52,282 nt of DNA from Verrucomicrobiia bacterium (GCA_020847615.1 JADLBR010000130.1:1-52282), one strand, 5' to 3'; shown: positions 21,001 to 30,335, numbered from the stretch's first letter. Translations and numbers: made by a program. The notes: a model not told the origin generated them from the sequence alone.

Positions 21001-21527
21001 GCGACGGGCATTGGAAAGAGCTCGCCCGCCGATACAGCCCCGAGGCGGCCGAGAAATCCAAAGGGGCCTCGACGAAGGTGCCCTACGCGCTCCTGCAGCA
21101 GCAGGTCTCCCTGGAAGCCCTCTATCAATTGGAGGACTCCCCGGAATTGAAGCGTCAATGGCTCGAGGCGATGCGGCTGGTGGCCGGACGCGCCCAGGTG
21201 TTCCTGGACAGGTGCTTGAAATATCTCCCCCCCGCGGCCGGGCCGATCCATCTGGATTGGCGCACGTGGCCGCTCCGAAATTCCGGGGGCTATCAGGTGC
21301 CCACGCGGCCGGACGCCATCATGGCGGAGGAACGCACGATCCGGGAACCCGCCGAGGCCGCGCTCGCGCTGCTTCTCCTCCCCGAGCCCTCCCTGTCGCC
21401 AGAACATCTCGGTCTGGTGCGCCAGACGATCGGCCAGGTCGACTACCCGAAGGTCGTACTTTACGGGCACTTCTACACGCAGGCCGCCTATTGGCGGGCG
21501 GTGCGGATGGGACTGCTCAAGGAGTAA
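18036..21527 (+). CDS. Two-module secreted protein: GH95/GH65-like (alpha/alpha)6 module fused to a second alpha-toroid module
   Basis: 1163 residues. GAGGTGA at 18021-18027 supports ATG 18036, and the N-terminus is a signal peptide. Residues about 30-745 look like an N-terminal beta-sandwich (PPLVSNGSLCMLIDYRGG) plus an (alpha/alpha)6 barrel (KFFGWDEMF, YPWEALEDG), the architecture of GH95/GH65-type enzymes. A Pro/Ala-rich linker (about 750-768) leads to a second all-helical module (about 770-1163) with repeated helix pairs, which looks like another (alpha/alpha)6 toroid. I do not recognise its family. Two catalytic modules on one chain would suit successive cuts on one oligosaccharide. The fusion frame is continuous with no sign of a sequencing error. 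Confidence 0.68.
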   Translation: MRKSPIWWIGLFAMAMSPMTAAGDDAFRRTVSGVGDSPPAGYAPPLVSNGSLCMLIDYRGGQAQRSFAKMVPAIWWEGRRLGPGHDQMVPFGHFAQELSFGGKTQEAPTRWTQTLNTRDAEVTCLNDFGDSLSVETIVFAHLSHDLIAVRKRISTKDPSITSARLTFRYQLTPPGNENRVPPRMTCKGEWNEDAQCADFRYRVDGHRGYDGIISVFADAPVSAAIDGQVITLSAEVVPGSEKPTEMTFFLLFADSLDRKDYLDRAAHLKSRVRKEGFGGLRASHRREWQKYWDESYVRLPDRRLENAYCTAQYHLRANATKWSFPVGIFPTHWAGKFFGWDEMFCYQALISSNHRDVARRCPEFRFATLQKALDRAGHYGKPGTFGARYPWEALEDGTEGAPAGFWMDHVFHMSNIALSSWLHYLYTGDGSYLRATGYPVIKECARFFLAHMVYEMPGGGMFIGKCTDLERLGPARQNPFMTSCGAIYTLEAAARAAALLEADSAEASAWQRAASKLRESLPHDGKRYVPYAGCKEESIASLGGLFPYPLFDETEERQRNAAYHFLAHGRASGNMYPVGQSVCAWYAGWMAAALASLGDRAEPAKLLDEAAAGSGCFGEMYEINEEKVSMRPWFATASGNVVYALNQMLVQCRGDQIRLAPAAPEAWKDFSFKLACHGDLVVTAVAQDGRMTGLDLVAGDPERTHDRTVVIPKRLLDARAVNGAAVHSVSESGDCLILGVRFQGKGAIIDGSRSAASPPAQASPPAPPNFTDGQLRAKVDEAWRAAWDRFYDERTHLFYDYVSSHDPEKRLACLPTPDETSRQYPNPNGWGTGMEDCAISGGLLMSMICDRFEATGDQGLRPYAGKIFAGLELLGTLSPSEGFVIRGVSPADGKSHYCESSRDQYTWFAYGLWRYFRSALSQPEEKAAMRQIIAAVCRRLERNVVAANNYRIGKETGAFDSIVDKMWENEAHEIARLPMIYAIGADMTGDGHWKELARRYSPEAAEKSKGASTKVPYALLQQQVSLEALYQLEDSPELKRQWLEAMRLVAGRAQVFLDRCLKYLPPAAGPIHLDWRTWPLRNSGGYQVPTRPDAIMAEERTIREPAEAALALLLLPEPSLSPEHLGLVRQTIGQVDYPKVVLYGHFYTQAAYWRAVRMGLLKE

Positions 21528-21531
21528 CCGC

Positions 21532-23760
21532 ATGACTACGTTGATCACACGGCTGGGCGGGCTACTCTTGGCATCCGCGCTTGCGTTCGCACAGCCGACG
21601 ACGGGGAACGAGGCGCTTCGGATCACGGGGCCGAAGGGCGAGATCCGGGTCGATGCCCAAGGCATCGGCCTCGCGCCCGCGATCGCCGCCTGCCCCTCCA
21701 TCCGGGCCAAGGGCGATCCGCTGTGGGCGGTGCTGGTCCAGCCAGATACCCCACCCCCCGTGGCGGGCGAACCGATCGTCCTGACGGACCAAGGGCAGCC
21801 CGTGACGCGCACCGCAACGACCCATGGCATCCGCCTGGCCTGCGACGCGCTCGCGGATGGGAACAGGACCTGGAAGATCGCGATCACGATCGACATCCGC
21901 CCGGCGGGAGATGCGTTCGAGATCACGGGAGAAGTCCGAAACGACGAGAAGGGGTGGGTCGTCTGCGGCTTCACCGGACCGGTTCTCAATGGCATCCAGG
22001 CCGATCTGGCCGCGCACCCCGTGCTATTTCCCGAGGGATTCGGTCGCCGGTTCGATCGCGCGCCCGCCGCGGGAAAAATTGCGCCCTGGAAGGCGTGGGG
22101 TCGCGGTTTCGAAATTTCGGCCGACTACCCCAGCCGCCGCGGGACCATGCAGTGGTGCGCGTTCGCCGGAAACCAGGGCGGCCTCTATCTGGGCTGCCAC
22201 GACGCCACGCACGGCGCGAAGTCGTTCGCCGTTCGTCACGACCCGTCGGACACGTCCTACGGCCTTGCGCTGAAGCACCAGATCTTTTGCCCGACAGGCG
22301 GGCGCTGGTCTCTGCCGCCGACCGTGATATTGCCCTACGAGGGGACGTGGCACGTCGCGGCCCGCCACTACCGCGCCTGGGCCGACACGGTCGCGCGACC
22401 GATCGATCCGCCGGCCTGGGCCCGGGACGCCTCGGGTTGGCTGCTCTGCATTCTCAAGCAGCAGAATGGCGAGGTGCTCTGGGACTACCCGTCGTTGGGA
22501 AGACTCTGTGATGTCGCCGACGCGAGGGGCCTGGATATCCTCGGCCTGTTCGGATGGGCCCACGGCGGCCACGACCACCTCTACCCCGACTACATACCCG
22601 ACCCCGAGATGGGCGGCGCGGAAGCGCTCCGCAAAGCGCTCAAGGCGGCGCGGAAGCGCGGCAAGAGGACAATCCTGTACGCCAACGGCCAACTCCAGGA
22701 GATCGGCACGGAATTCTGGGAGACGCGCGGCAAGGACCTGACCGTCATCGGGCGCGATGGCGCGCCCACGCAATTGACCTACCACAAATACCGGAACGCG
22801 CCCCCGCGCCATTTCGGCCTCGGCTGCCTGATGACACAGGGATGGTACGACCGCATGCTGGAGCTTGCCATCCAGGCCGATGACCTCGGGGCCGACGGCA
22901 TTCTCTACGATCAGCTCGGCATCTACGAACCGATGCCTTGCTACGCGCCGGGCCACGGGCACCCCGTCCCTTCGATCGTCTACGCATCCGACCGGGTCCG
23001 CTTCATCCGGAGGATCGCCGACCACATGCGGGCCATCGATCCCGACTTCATCGTGATGACCGAAGGGCTGCACGACAGCGTCCTAGATTCGATCGCGATG
23101 TTCCACGGATGCACCTTTGGCGCGTTCGAAGCGACACCGGGAGAGATCCTGGCGCGCCTCAATGGGGCCTCCGCCGCGCCGGTGTTCCCAGAGATGTTCC
23201 GGTTCACGTTTCCCGAGGTGATGAGCACGATCCGGATGCCCACCCCGATGATGGGTCGCGCGATGGCCAACTACACCTGCGCCTACGGTTTCCGCTTCGA
23301 GATCGAATCGCGCTATGCGCCGGACGTGCGGTATCTCAGGGAAGACGCCGTGCCCGATGCCGCGGAATACGCCCAGGTCATCAGCAAACCCAACATCGCG
23401 CTGATGCGGTCCGTCCCCCCGAAAGAGGCAACCCGATACCTCAGGCAGATGACCGACTTCCAGAGCGCCAACGCCGACCTGCTCTGCCGCGGACGATTCG
23501 TTGACGAAGAGGGTTTCGTCTTCCGAGGGGAAGGACTCGTCGCCAAAGGCTTTGCCGCCGGCGATCGGCTCGCGGTCTTGGTCTGGAACCCCGGCGACAA
23601 GCCCGCGCCGTTTTCGCTGAGCGCGCCCGATGCCGACCTGGTGTCCGCGTCGGATCCGGAACATGGAGACGTCGAGGCGTTCGGCGCCCTTCCCGCCCAG
23701 AGCGTCCGGCTGGTCATCTGGAAGCGGAGACCGCCGCGCCCGACTCACGACGGATCATGA
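21532..23760 (+). CDS. DUF6259 family putative glycosidase, secreted
   Basis: 742 residues. AAGGAG (21519-21524) precedes ATG 21532, four bases after the previous stop. A signal peptide (about 1-21) and an N-terminal beta-sandwich precede a TIM barrel with G341-WAHGGHDHLYPDY and the PDPEMGG stretch, the signature I associate with DUF6259. The barrel resembles DUF5696 (gene at 4519) in having a GW-x-GGHD-x-YP loop. Asp/Glu residues in ADGILYDQLG and IVMTEGLHD could be catalytic, but the reaction of this family is not known to me. The end of the protein is a small beta domain, as in GH36- and GH101-like enzymes. Confidence 0.7.
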   Translation: MTTLITRLGGLLLASALAFAQPTTGNEALRITGPKGEIRVDAQGIGLAPAIAACPSIRAKGDPLWAVLVQPDTPPPVAGEPIVLTDQGQPVTRTATTHGIRLACDALADGNRTWKIAITIDIRPAGDAFEITGEVRNDEKGWVVCGFTGPVLNGIQADLAAHPVLFPEGFGRRFDRAPAAGKIAPWKAWGRGFEISADYPSRRGTMQWCAFAGNQGGLYLGCHDATHGAKSFAVRHDPSDTSYGLALKHQIFCPTGGRWSLPPTVILPYEGTWHVAARHYRAWADTVARPIDPPAWARDASGWLLCILKQQNGEVLWDYPSLGRLCDVADARGLDILGLFGWAHGGHDHLYPDYIPDPEMGGAEALRKALKAARKRGKRTILYANGQLQEIGTEFWETRGKDLTVIGRDGAPTQLTYHKYRNAPPRHFGLGCLMTQGWYDRMLELAIQADDLGADGILYDQLGIYEPMPCYAPGHGHPVPSIVYASDRVRFIRRIADHMRAIDPDFIVMTEGLHDSVLDSIAMFHGCTFGAFEATPGEILARLNGASAAPVFPEMFRFTFPEVMSTIRMPTPMMGRAMANYTCAYGFRFEIESRYAPDVRYLREDAVPDAAEYAQVISKPNIALMRSVPPKEATRYLRQMTDFQSANADLLCRGRFVDEEGFVFRGEGLVAKGFAAGDRLAVLVWNPGDKPAPFSLSAPDADLVSASDPEHGDVEAFGALPAQSVRLVIWKRRPPRPTHDGS

Positions 23761-23785
23761 CACCACCAGAAAAGAACAGGAGAAG

Positions 23786-26062
23786 ATGAGGGACAATCTG
23801 AGAACAGCGTTACCCGCGGCCCTGGTGGCGGCGATCGCCGCCTGCGCGCCCGCCGGCCGAGATGTGGCGCCTGCAGAGAATCCGGGAGCGATCTTGTACG
23901 TGGCCGCGGATGGCGACGACGCCTGGTCCGGCAAAGCGCCGGAACCGAACACCGGAAGGACCGACGGGCCGTTCGCCACGATCGAACGCGCCCGCGACGA
24001 GATCCGCCGCATCAAGGCAAATGGCGGTCTGCCGAAAGGCGGCATCGTCGTGGAGATCCTGTCCGGTAGATATGAGCTCTCGAAGCCCGTTGCACTGACG
24101 GCGGAAGATTCGGGAACCGCTGACTCCCCCATCATCTATCGCGCGCGACGGGGCGATGCGGCCCGCATCAGCGGAGGGCGGATCGTCGGCGGATGGAGCC
24201 CCGTCACCGAGCCAGCCCTCCTCAATCGCCTGGATCCGGTTGCGCGCGGCAAGGTGTTTCAAACCGACCTGCGCGCGCCCGGCGTGACCGAATATGGCGA
24301 CCTCGGCCTGGACGCCGCGGCGGAGTTGCAGTTGTGGCTGGCAAAGGTCGACAATCAGGCCGAGGACATGATTGGGAGCGCACACGCCAGTGCGGGCAAG
24401 ACCGTCAAACCGCGACTGGAGGTCTTCTTCAACGACCAGCCGATGACGCTGTCGCGTTGGCCGAACGACGACTTCATCGAGATTCAAGAGGTGCTGGGCA
24501 AGACGGAGATCATCCTCCTCGGCACGAAGGGCTGCAAGGAAGGTGTATTCGTTTACGAGGGCGACCGGCCGAAACGTTGGGTCGCCGAGCATGATGCGTG
24601 GGTGGAGGGGTACTGGAATCGCGACTGGGCCATGCAGCGGCACAAGATCGCGTCGCTCGATCCGGAGAAACGCATCATCTCCGTCGAGCCGCCGTATCAT
24701 TATTACGGCTACCGGAAGGGGCAATGGTTCCGCGGCTTCAATCTGCTCTGCGAGATCGACCAACCGGGCGAATGGTATGCGGACCGCGAAGCGGGGATCC
24801 TGTACTTCTGGCCGCCGGGCGACATCGGGCGGGGGCGCGTGGAGATTTCGATGGCCCCCGGTCTATTCGCGCTGACCGACGTGTCGCACGTGACGATCCG
24901 CGGCCTGGTGATGGAGGCCGCGCGCGGCACGGCCGTCACAATCAGGGGCGGCCGGCAATGCCGCGTTGCCGCCTGCACGTTCCGCAATCTGGGCAACCAC
25001 GCGGTCACCATCTTCGAAGGCAAGGAGAACGGTGTCATCGGCTGCGACATGCACGGCATGGGCGGCGGCGGGATCTACCTTGTCGGCGGCGACCGCAAGA
25101 CGCTCGAGCCGGGCGGCCATTTTGCCGAGAACAACCACATCCATCACTATGGCCGCTGGGATCGGATGTATCGGCCGGGGATTTTCATGAGCGGCGTGGG
25201 CCTCCGCGCGTCACACAACCTGATCCACGACGCGCCGCACGCGGCAATTCTATTCGGCGGCCAGGAGCACCTGTTCGAGTACAACGAGATCCACAATGTC
25301 TGCAACGAGTCGCACGACTGCGGCGCGATCTACGCCGGGCGCAGCTGGTGCTTGCGCGGCAACGTCTTTCAATACAACTACCTGCACCATATCAGCGGCA
25401 AGGACGGCGGCTGGTGCAGGGGCATCTATCTGGACGACGAGTTTTCCGGGGCCACGGTGCGGCACAATGTCTTCTCCCAGGTCATGCAAGCGGTCTTTGT
25501 CGGCGGCGGGCGCGATAATCTCGTGCAGAACAACGTCTTTGTGGATTGTCCGCGGGCCTTTCATCTGGATGCGCGCGCCTTGGGCTGGGCGGCGTATGCC
25601 GTGGAGCCGCGACTCAAGAAAGCCCGAGAGACGGGGGAGCTTTGCGGCGTTCGCTTCAAAGAGCCGCCTTTCAGCACTCGTTATCCGAAGCTCGCGACGA
25701 TGCTGGAGGATGAGCCCGCAAAGCCCAAGGGCAACATCGTTCGGCGCAACATCTTCTGGCAGGGACAGGGCGAGTCTTTGCGTCGCGTGGCTCAGGGCAA
25801 ACCCGTCGAAGCGACGTGGTGGCAACACATCGAAGCGAAGGTCCTCGATCTGGTAAGATTGGAAGACAACCTGGTCAACGTGGACCCAGGGTTCGTCAAT
25901 GAGAAGGCCGGCAACCTCCAGCTTCGCGGGGACTCGCCCGCCTGGAATATCGGTTTCGAGAGAATCCCTTTCGAGCAGATCGGGTTGCGCCAAGACGGGT
26001 ATCGCGCCACGTGGCCGGCGGTCCACCCGGTGCATCCCCTGCCTCCGCTGGAGGCGCCTTAG
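23786..26062 (+). CDS. Right-handed beta-helix glycosidase-like lipoprotein (GH141-like)
   Basis: 758 residues. AGGAGA precedes ATG 23786. The leader ends in IAAC-AP, which fits a lipobox, so it may be a lipoprotein anchored by Cys20. After the LYVAADGDDAWSGK opening come beta-helix coils with many N-x-I/L/F turns (ENNHIHHYG, EYNEIHNVC, QNNVFVDCP). The inserted region about 160-330 carries the RWPNDDF and GYWNRDWA stretches seen in GH141-like proteins. Compared with the beta-helix protein at 6720 it lacks the CBM9-like tail and is longer in the middle. Activity could be fucosidase- or xylanase-like, but the substrate cannot be deduced. Confidence 0.72.
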   Translation: MRDNLRTALPAALVAAIAACAPAGRDVAPAENPGAILYVAADGDDAWSGKAPEPNTGRTDGPFATIERARDEIRRIKANGGLPKGGIVVEILSGRYELSKPVALTAEDSGTADSPIIYRARRGDAARISGGRIVGGWSPVTEPALLNRLDPVARGKVFQTDLRAPGVTEYGDLGLDAAAELQLWLAKVDNQAEDMIGSAHASAGKTVKPRLEVFFNDQPMTLSRWPNDDFIEIQEVLGKTEIILLGTKGCKEGVFVYEGDRPKRWVAEHDAWVEGYWNRDWAMQRHKIASLDPEKRIISVEPPYHYYGYRKGQWFRGFNLLCEIDQPGEWYADREAGILYFWPPGDIGRGRVEISMAPGLFALTDVSHVTIRGLVMEAARGTAVTIRGGRQCRVAACTFRNLGNHAVTIFEGKENGVIGCDMHGMGGGGIYLVGGDRKTLEPGGHFAENNHIHHYGRWDRMYRPGIFMSGVGLRASHNLIHDAPHAAILFGGQEHLFEYNEIHNVCNESHDCGAIYAGRSWCLRGNVFQYNYLHHISGKDGGWCRGIYLDDEFSGATVRHNVFSQVMQAVFVGGGRDNLVQNNVFVDCPRAFHLDARALGWAAYAVEPRLKKARETGELCGVRFKEPPFSTRYPKLATMLEDEPAKPKGNIVRRNIFWQGQGESLRRVAQGKPVEATWWQHIEAKVLDLVRLEDNLVNVDPGFVNEKAGNLQLRGDSPAWNIGFERIPFEQIGLRQDGYRATWPAVHPVHPLPPLEAP

Positions 26063-26104
26063 CTCTTCGCATGGCAAAGCAGAAATGGAGACCGGAGACA
26101 TAAG

Positions 26105-28231
26105 ATGAAACAAACGAACTGCTGGATGGTGCTGCTGTTGGCGTTGGGAACAGCGCGCGCCGATGAGATTGTGCTCTTCGACGCCGCGCGAACCCCGATC
26201 GCGTCGGTGGCGTCGCACTCGGGCGGAAGATTCGACTTGAAGGACGGCCTGCTGGAGATCCAGACCAAGGGCGACACCGGCTACCCCGGCGTGATCATCC
26301 GGGGATCGTGGGATCTTTCCGCGTGTAACCGCATCACCCTGGAGCTGGCAAACCTCGACCGGAAGGGCGAGCTGCCCCTGACGATTCGCCTGGACAACCC
26401 CGGCGCGGATCCCGGGAAATCCCTGGGCGTTTTCATCGACCGGGTCAAGATCCGGGGCAAGGCCCCTGCGGGCTACACCGTCGCGCTCCCGCCCGCCTTG
26501 CCCCATGGCCGGGAGATCACGAGCAAACTGACGGGCATGAAGCGCGGGCCGTTCGACATCACCGGGGTCGTCGCCGACCTCGATCCGGCAAAAGTCGTCG
26601 GCGTCGCGGTCTACCTCAAAGAACCTACGCTGGATTGGGTTTGGGGAGTGAGGCGGATCGTCGCCGACACTGACCCGGCCCCGCCTCCTTACCTCGGCGG
26701 CTACCGGTGGCCGGAGGTGCCGGAGTGGATGCGCATGTCGGCGGCGCAGTTCTTCCCCTTCATCGACGTCTACGGCCAGTTCAAGCACAAGGAATGGCCC
26801 GGCAAGACGCACTCGGACGAGGATCTGACGAAGGCCATCGACGCCGAGCGCGCCGACCTCGCCTCCCATCCTGGCCCGGACGGGTGGAACAAATATGGCG
26901 GCTGGGCCAAGGGACCAAAGCGGGAGGCGACCGGCCGCTTTCGCGTGGAGAAGATCGACGGCAAATGGTGGATGGTCGATCCCGAGGGATGCCTCTGGTG
27001 GTCGCACGGCCCGGTGCGGGTCACTTCCTCGTCGGCCGTCACGCCGCTCGATGACCGCGATTTCTATTTCACCGACCTCCCCAAGGAGGGTTCGCCGTTC
27101 GCCCTATTCTACACGACGCGCGACGCCCTGCTCTGGCCCTACTACGAGGCGCGGGGCATCAAGAGAACGTACGACTTCTCCTCAGCGAACGCCTTCCGCA
27201 AATATGGGCCAGACTGGGCCGCCCGGTACGCGGACCTCGCACACACTCGCCTCCGGAGCTGGGGCATGAACACCCTCGCCAACAGTTCCGACAAGGCCAT
27301 CTGCCTCCAGCGTCGCACCCCCTACTGCGACCGATTTGAGATCAAATCCGCCGACATCGAGGGCGCCCACCTCGGATGGTGGAAGTTCAAAGACCCCTTC
27401 CATCCCGAGTTCCGCCCGGGCTTCCGCAAGCAACTCCTGGCCCGCAAGGAGGAGCTCGACGACCCCTGGTGCTTCGGTTTCTTCGTCGATAACGAAATCA
27501 GCTGGGGCGGCGAAACCTCGCTCGCTGAGTGGACGCTACGGTCGCCCGCGGCCCAGCCCGCGAAGATCGAGTTCGTCAACCGGCTGAAGGGCAAATACGG
27601 CCCGATCGAAAAGCTCAACGCGGCATGGGGTTCGAGCCACCCCGACTGGAACGCGCTGCTCCAATCCCAGGAAAAGCCACCCGCGGGCTCACGCGAAGAT
27701 TGTGCCGCCTTCAGCGCCGCGGTGACCGAGGCCTACTTCAGGAACATCCGCGACGAGTTCAAGGCCGTCGCGCCCGACACGCTGTACATGGGTTGCCGAT
27801 TCGCGGGCTCGACGAAGGCCGCGGTCCAGATCGGGGCGAAATACTGCGATGTCATCAGCTACAACCTCTACCGCCACACGCTCGACGACTTCAGGTTGCC
27901 CGACGGCGTGGACAAGCCCGTCATGATCGGCGAGTTCCACTTCGGCGCGCTGGACCGCGGCATGTTCCACCCGAGCCTCATCGAGGTGGAGAATCAGGCC
28001 GCCCGCGGCAGGGCCTACGCCACCTACATCACCTCCGCCCTCCGCCACCCGAACATCGTCGGCGCCCACTGGCACCAGTTCGGCGAACAGCCCACCACCG
28101 GCCGCTTCGATGGCGAAAACCTCCAGAACGGATTCCTGGACGTCTGCGACACCCCCTACCCCGAGACCATCGCCGCGATCCGCGAGGTCGGATATCGCAT
28201 GTACGAGACCCGAAGCAAACGAGTGGAGTGA
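26105..28231 (+). CDS. Agarase-like (GH50/GH-A type) secreted glycoside hydrolase
   Basis: 708 residues. A signal peptide (about 1-20) is followed by a beta-sandwich carbohydrate-binding-like domain (about 25-185) and then a TIM barrel starting at the KWWMVDPEGCLWW stretch. Glu464 in FVDNEISWGG is a good acid/base candidate and Glu610 in MIGEFHFGA a good nucleophile, the arrangement known for beta-agarase-like GH50 enzymes. The C-terminal HWHQFGEQPTTGR stretch is also typical. Activity on agar cannot be assumed, because relatives of this type occur in non-marine bacteria. No overlap with its neighbours; 229 bp separate it from the sulfatase gene. Confidence 0.75.
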   Translation: MKQTNCWMVLLLALGTARADEIVLFDAARTPIASVASHSGGRFDLKDGLLEIQTKGDTGYPGVIIRGSWDLSACNRITLELANLDRKGELPLTIRLDNPGADPGKSLGVFIDRVKIRGKAPAGYTVALPPALPHGREITSKLTGMKRGPFDITGVVADLDPAKVVGVAVYLKEPTLDWVWGVRRIVADTDPAPPPYLGGYRWPEVPEWMRMSAAQFFPFIDVYGQFKHKEWPGKTHSDEDLTKAIDAERADLASHPGPDGWNKYGGWAKGPKREATGRFRVEKIDGKWWMVDPEGCLWWSHGPVRVTSSSAVTPLDDRDFYFTDLPKEGSPFALFYTTRDALLWPYYEARGIKRTYDFSSANAFRKYGPDWAARYADLAHTRLRSWGMNTLANSSDKAICLQRRTPYCDRFEIKSADIEGAHLGWWKFKDPFHPEFRPGFRKQLLARKEELDDPWCFGFFVDNEISWGGETSLAEWTLRSPAAQPAKIEFVNRLKGKYGPIEKLNAAWGSSHPDWNALLQSQEKPPAGSREDCAAFSAAVTEAYFRNIRDEFKAVAPDTLYMGCRFAGSTKAAVQIGAKYCDVISYNLYRHTLDDFRLPDGVDKPVMIGEFHFGALDRGMFHPSLIEVENQAARGRAYATYITSALRHPNIVGAHWHQFGEQPTTGRFDGENLQNGFLDVCDTPYPETIAAIREVGYRMYETRSKRVE

Positions 28232-28460
28232 TCACCCCAGAGCGCGCGCCACCCGGCGACGACCCTGCGCGCCAATGATCGCGTTCGCGAGTCCGCGGCC
28301 TGGTGATGCGACGAACAGGGGCACACGCCCGTCCGGTCCCGTGGGGCCCATGGCACTCCCGCTCGACTCCCGGGGACGCGTCCGCTATCTTCCTCGCGTG
28401 ATGCGAGCGCGTCCGCATGCCGCCACTGTGCCGAGCGGGCCTGTAACGGATGTTTGCGGC
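28232..28460 (+). other. Intergenic gap before the sulfatase gene
   Basis: A 229-bp gap with no supported gene. A small hairpin (CTCGC-GTGAT-GCGAG) lies at 28393-28407. No clear promoter hexamers or ribosome-binding site are seen ahead of ATG 28461. Nothing else is recognised. Confidence 0.3.
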
Positions 28461-30326
28461 ATGAAGCCCCGTCTCCTTGCCATCCTTGGCGCCGCGCTGT
28501 GCGCGCGGGCCTTGCCCGCCGCTTCCGCGGAGACAAGGCCCGACATCCTTCTAATCGTCGCGGACGATCTCGGCTACGGCGACCTGAGCGCGCAGGGGTG
28601 CCGGGATTTCAAGACGCCGCACCTTGACGCGATCGCCGACGGGGGCATGCGATTCACGGCCGGCTACGTGACGGCGCCGGTCTGCGGTCCGTCGCGCGCC
28701 GCGTTGCTCACGGGACATCACAGTTGCCGGATCCTGCCGTTCGATGGCAACCCGCCGCCCGGCTCGGACGCCGGCCTGCCGCTCGAGCACAGGACGATCG
28801 CGGACCACCTCAAGGCGGCGGGCTACCGCACGGCCGCCCTCGGCAAGTGGCATCTCGGCGAGACGGCGAGCCACCACCCCATGTCGCGCGGCTTCGACGA
28901 GTTCTTCGGTTTCCTGTCCGGGATGCACGACTATTTCAGCGCGATCGACCCCAAGTGGGGGCCCCTGCTGCGCGGGCGCGCGCGGGCGGAACTGAAGGAC
29001 TACCTCACGTTCGCGCTCGCCGACGAGGCCTGCGCCTTCATCAGCCGGCCAGCGCCGGAGCCCTTCTTTCTCTACCTCGCGTTCAACGCGCCGCACGTGC
29101 CCCTGCAGGCGCCGGACGATTACCTGGCGAAGGTGGCGCACATCGGAGATGCCCGACGCCGCGCATGCGCGGCCATGGTCCTGGCGCTCGATGACGCGGT
29201 CGGCCGGGTGCTCGCGGCGCTGCGGGAAACAGGAAGGGATCGCAACGCGCTGGTCGTTTTCCTGAGCGACAACGGGGCCGCGCTCATCCGCGGCTCCGCC
29301 GAGAACGGCGGCAGCAACGCCCCGCTGCGGGGCTCGAAGGCGCAGCTGTGGGAAGGCGGCATCCGCGTGCCTTTCCTCGCGAGCTGGCCCGGGCGCATCG
29401 CACCGGGCGGCGTCACCGATGCTCCGGTCAGCGCCCTGGACGTGGTGCCGACGCTGCTGGCGGCGGCGGGGGCTCCCCCGCCGCCGGGTCCCGCGCTCGA
29501 CGGCCTCAACCTCCTCCCGTGGCTCGAAGGCAAGGGTGCGCCCCCGGCGCGGGGGCAACTCTTCTGGAAATTCGGAGCCGGTCAGATGGCCGTCCGCGGC
29601 GGCGACATGAAGCTCGTGCGCGTCAACGCGGACCGCGGCCTGTTCGACGTCCGTCGGGACGCCGGCGAGGCGGCCGACCTGGCCGCCGCACACCCGGAAA
29701 TCGCGCGGGATCTCGAGGCGGCGTGGAGGGATTGGAACGCCGGCAACCTCGCGGTCGCGACCGCCCCTGGCGCGAAACCGCCGGCGCCCCCGGCCGCGCG
29801 CGACCTCGGCGGGCGCTTCCGCTTTCTCCCGCTGGGCGAGGTGGAGCCCCGCGGCTGGCTGCTCGACCAGATCCGCACGGACGCGACGACGGGCTACGGG
29901 CCGGTGCTCGACAAACTCACCGACCGCATCGACCCCGCCGTCTTCGACAGCCGCGCCAGGACCGAGCTCGCGAAACCGAAAATCGGCGGCGACTGGTGGA
30001 ACGGCGAGACGACCGGCAACTGGTTCGATGGGCTGGTCCGCGCCGCGTACCTGTCAGGCGACCCGGCCGCCAGGACGCGGGCCGACGCGCTCGCCGCGCA
30101 ATTTCTCAAAATGCAGGAGGAAGACGGCTACCTGGGCATCTATCCGAAGGCGCGCCGGTTCGAGTCGCCCGTCGTGTCGCAAAACGGCGAGCTCTGGACC
30201 CAGGCGTGCCTCTTCCGCGGGCTGCTGGCCTACGCCGAGCTCAGCGGCCGGGCCGACGTGACCGGCGCCGTCGCGCGCGCCGCGAAGCTGATGATTTCAA
30301 AATACGGCCCGGGCCGGCCCTACTGA
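28461..30326 (+). CDS. Secreted sulfatase fused to the N-terminal part of a GH127-like domain; ends at an in-frame TGA
   Basis: 621 residues before the stop. After the signal peptide, residues about 28-440 form a sulfatase of the alkaline-phosphatase superfamily: ILLIVADDLGYGD gives the first metal-binding Asp pair, C75-GPSRA is the formylglycine motif (Cys type), LGKWHLG follows, and VVFLSDNGA gives the second metal site. It needs a maturase (FGE or anSME), which is not in the window. From about residue 455 (RFLPLGEVEPRGWLLDQ) the chain becomes a GH127/DUF1680-like helical domain, which runs to KYGPGRPY and then meets TGA (30324-30326). The same frame continues the domain in the next ORF, so the natural product may once have been one chain of about 1225 residues. 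Confidence 0.8.
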   Translation: MKPRLLAILGAALCARALPAASAETRPDILLIVADDLGYGDLSAQGCRDFKTPHLDAIADGGMRFTAGYVTAPVCGPSRAALLTGHHSCRILPFDGNPPPGSDAGLPLEHRTIADHLKAAGYRTAALGKWHLGETASHHPMSRGFDEFFGFLSGMHDYFSAIDPKWGPLLRGRARAELKDYLTFALADEACAFISRPAPEPFFLYLAFNAPHVPLQAPDDYLAKVAHIGDARRRACAAMVLALDDAVGRVLAALRETGRDRNALVVFLSDNGAALIRGSAENGGSNAPLRGSKAQLWEGGIRVPFLASWPGRIAPGGVTDAPVSALDVVPTLLAAAGAPPPPGPALDGLNLLPWLEGKGAPPARGQLFWKFGAGQMAVRGGDMKLVRVNADRGLFDVRRDAGEAADLAAAHPEIARDLEAAWRDWNAGNLAVATAPGAKPPAPPAARDLGGRFRFLPLGEVEPRGWLLDQIRTDATTGYGPVLDKLTDRIDPAVFDSRARTELAKPKIGGDWWNGETTGNWFDGLVRAAYLSGDPAARTRADALAAQFLKMQEEDGYLGIYPKARRFESPVVSQNGELWTQACLFRGLLAYAELSGRADVTGAVARAAKLMISKYGPGRPY

Positions 30327-30335
30327 GGGAAGAAG

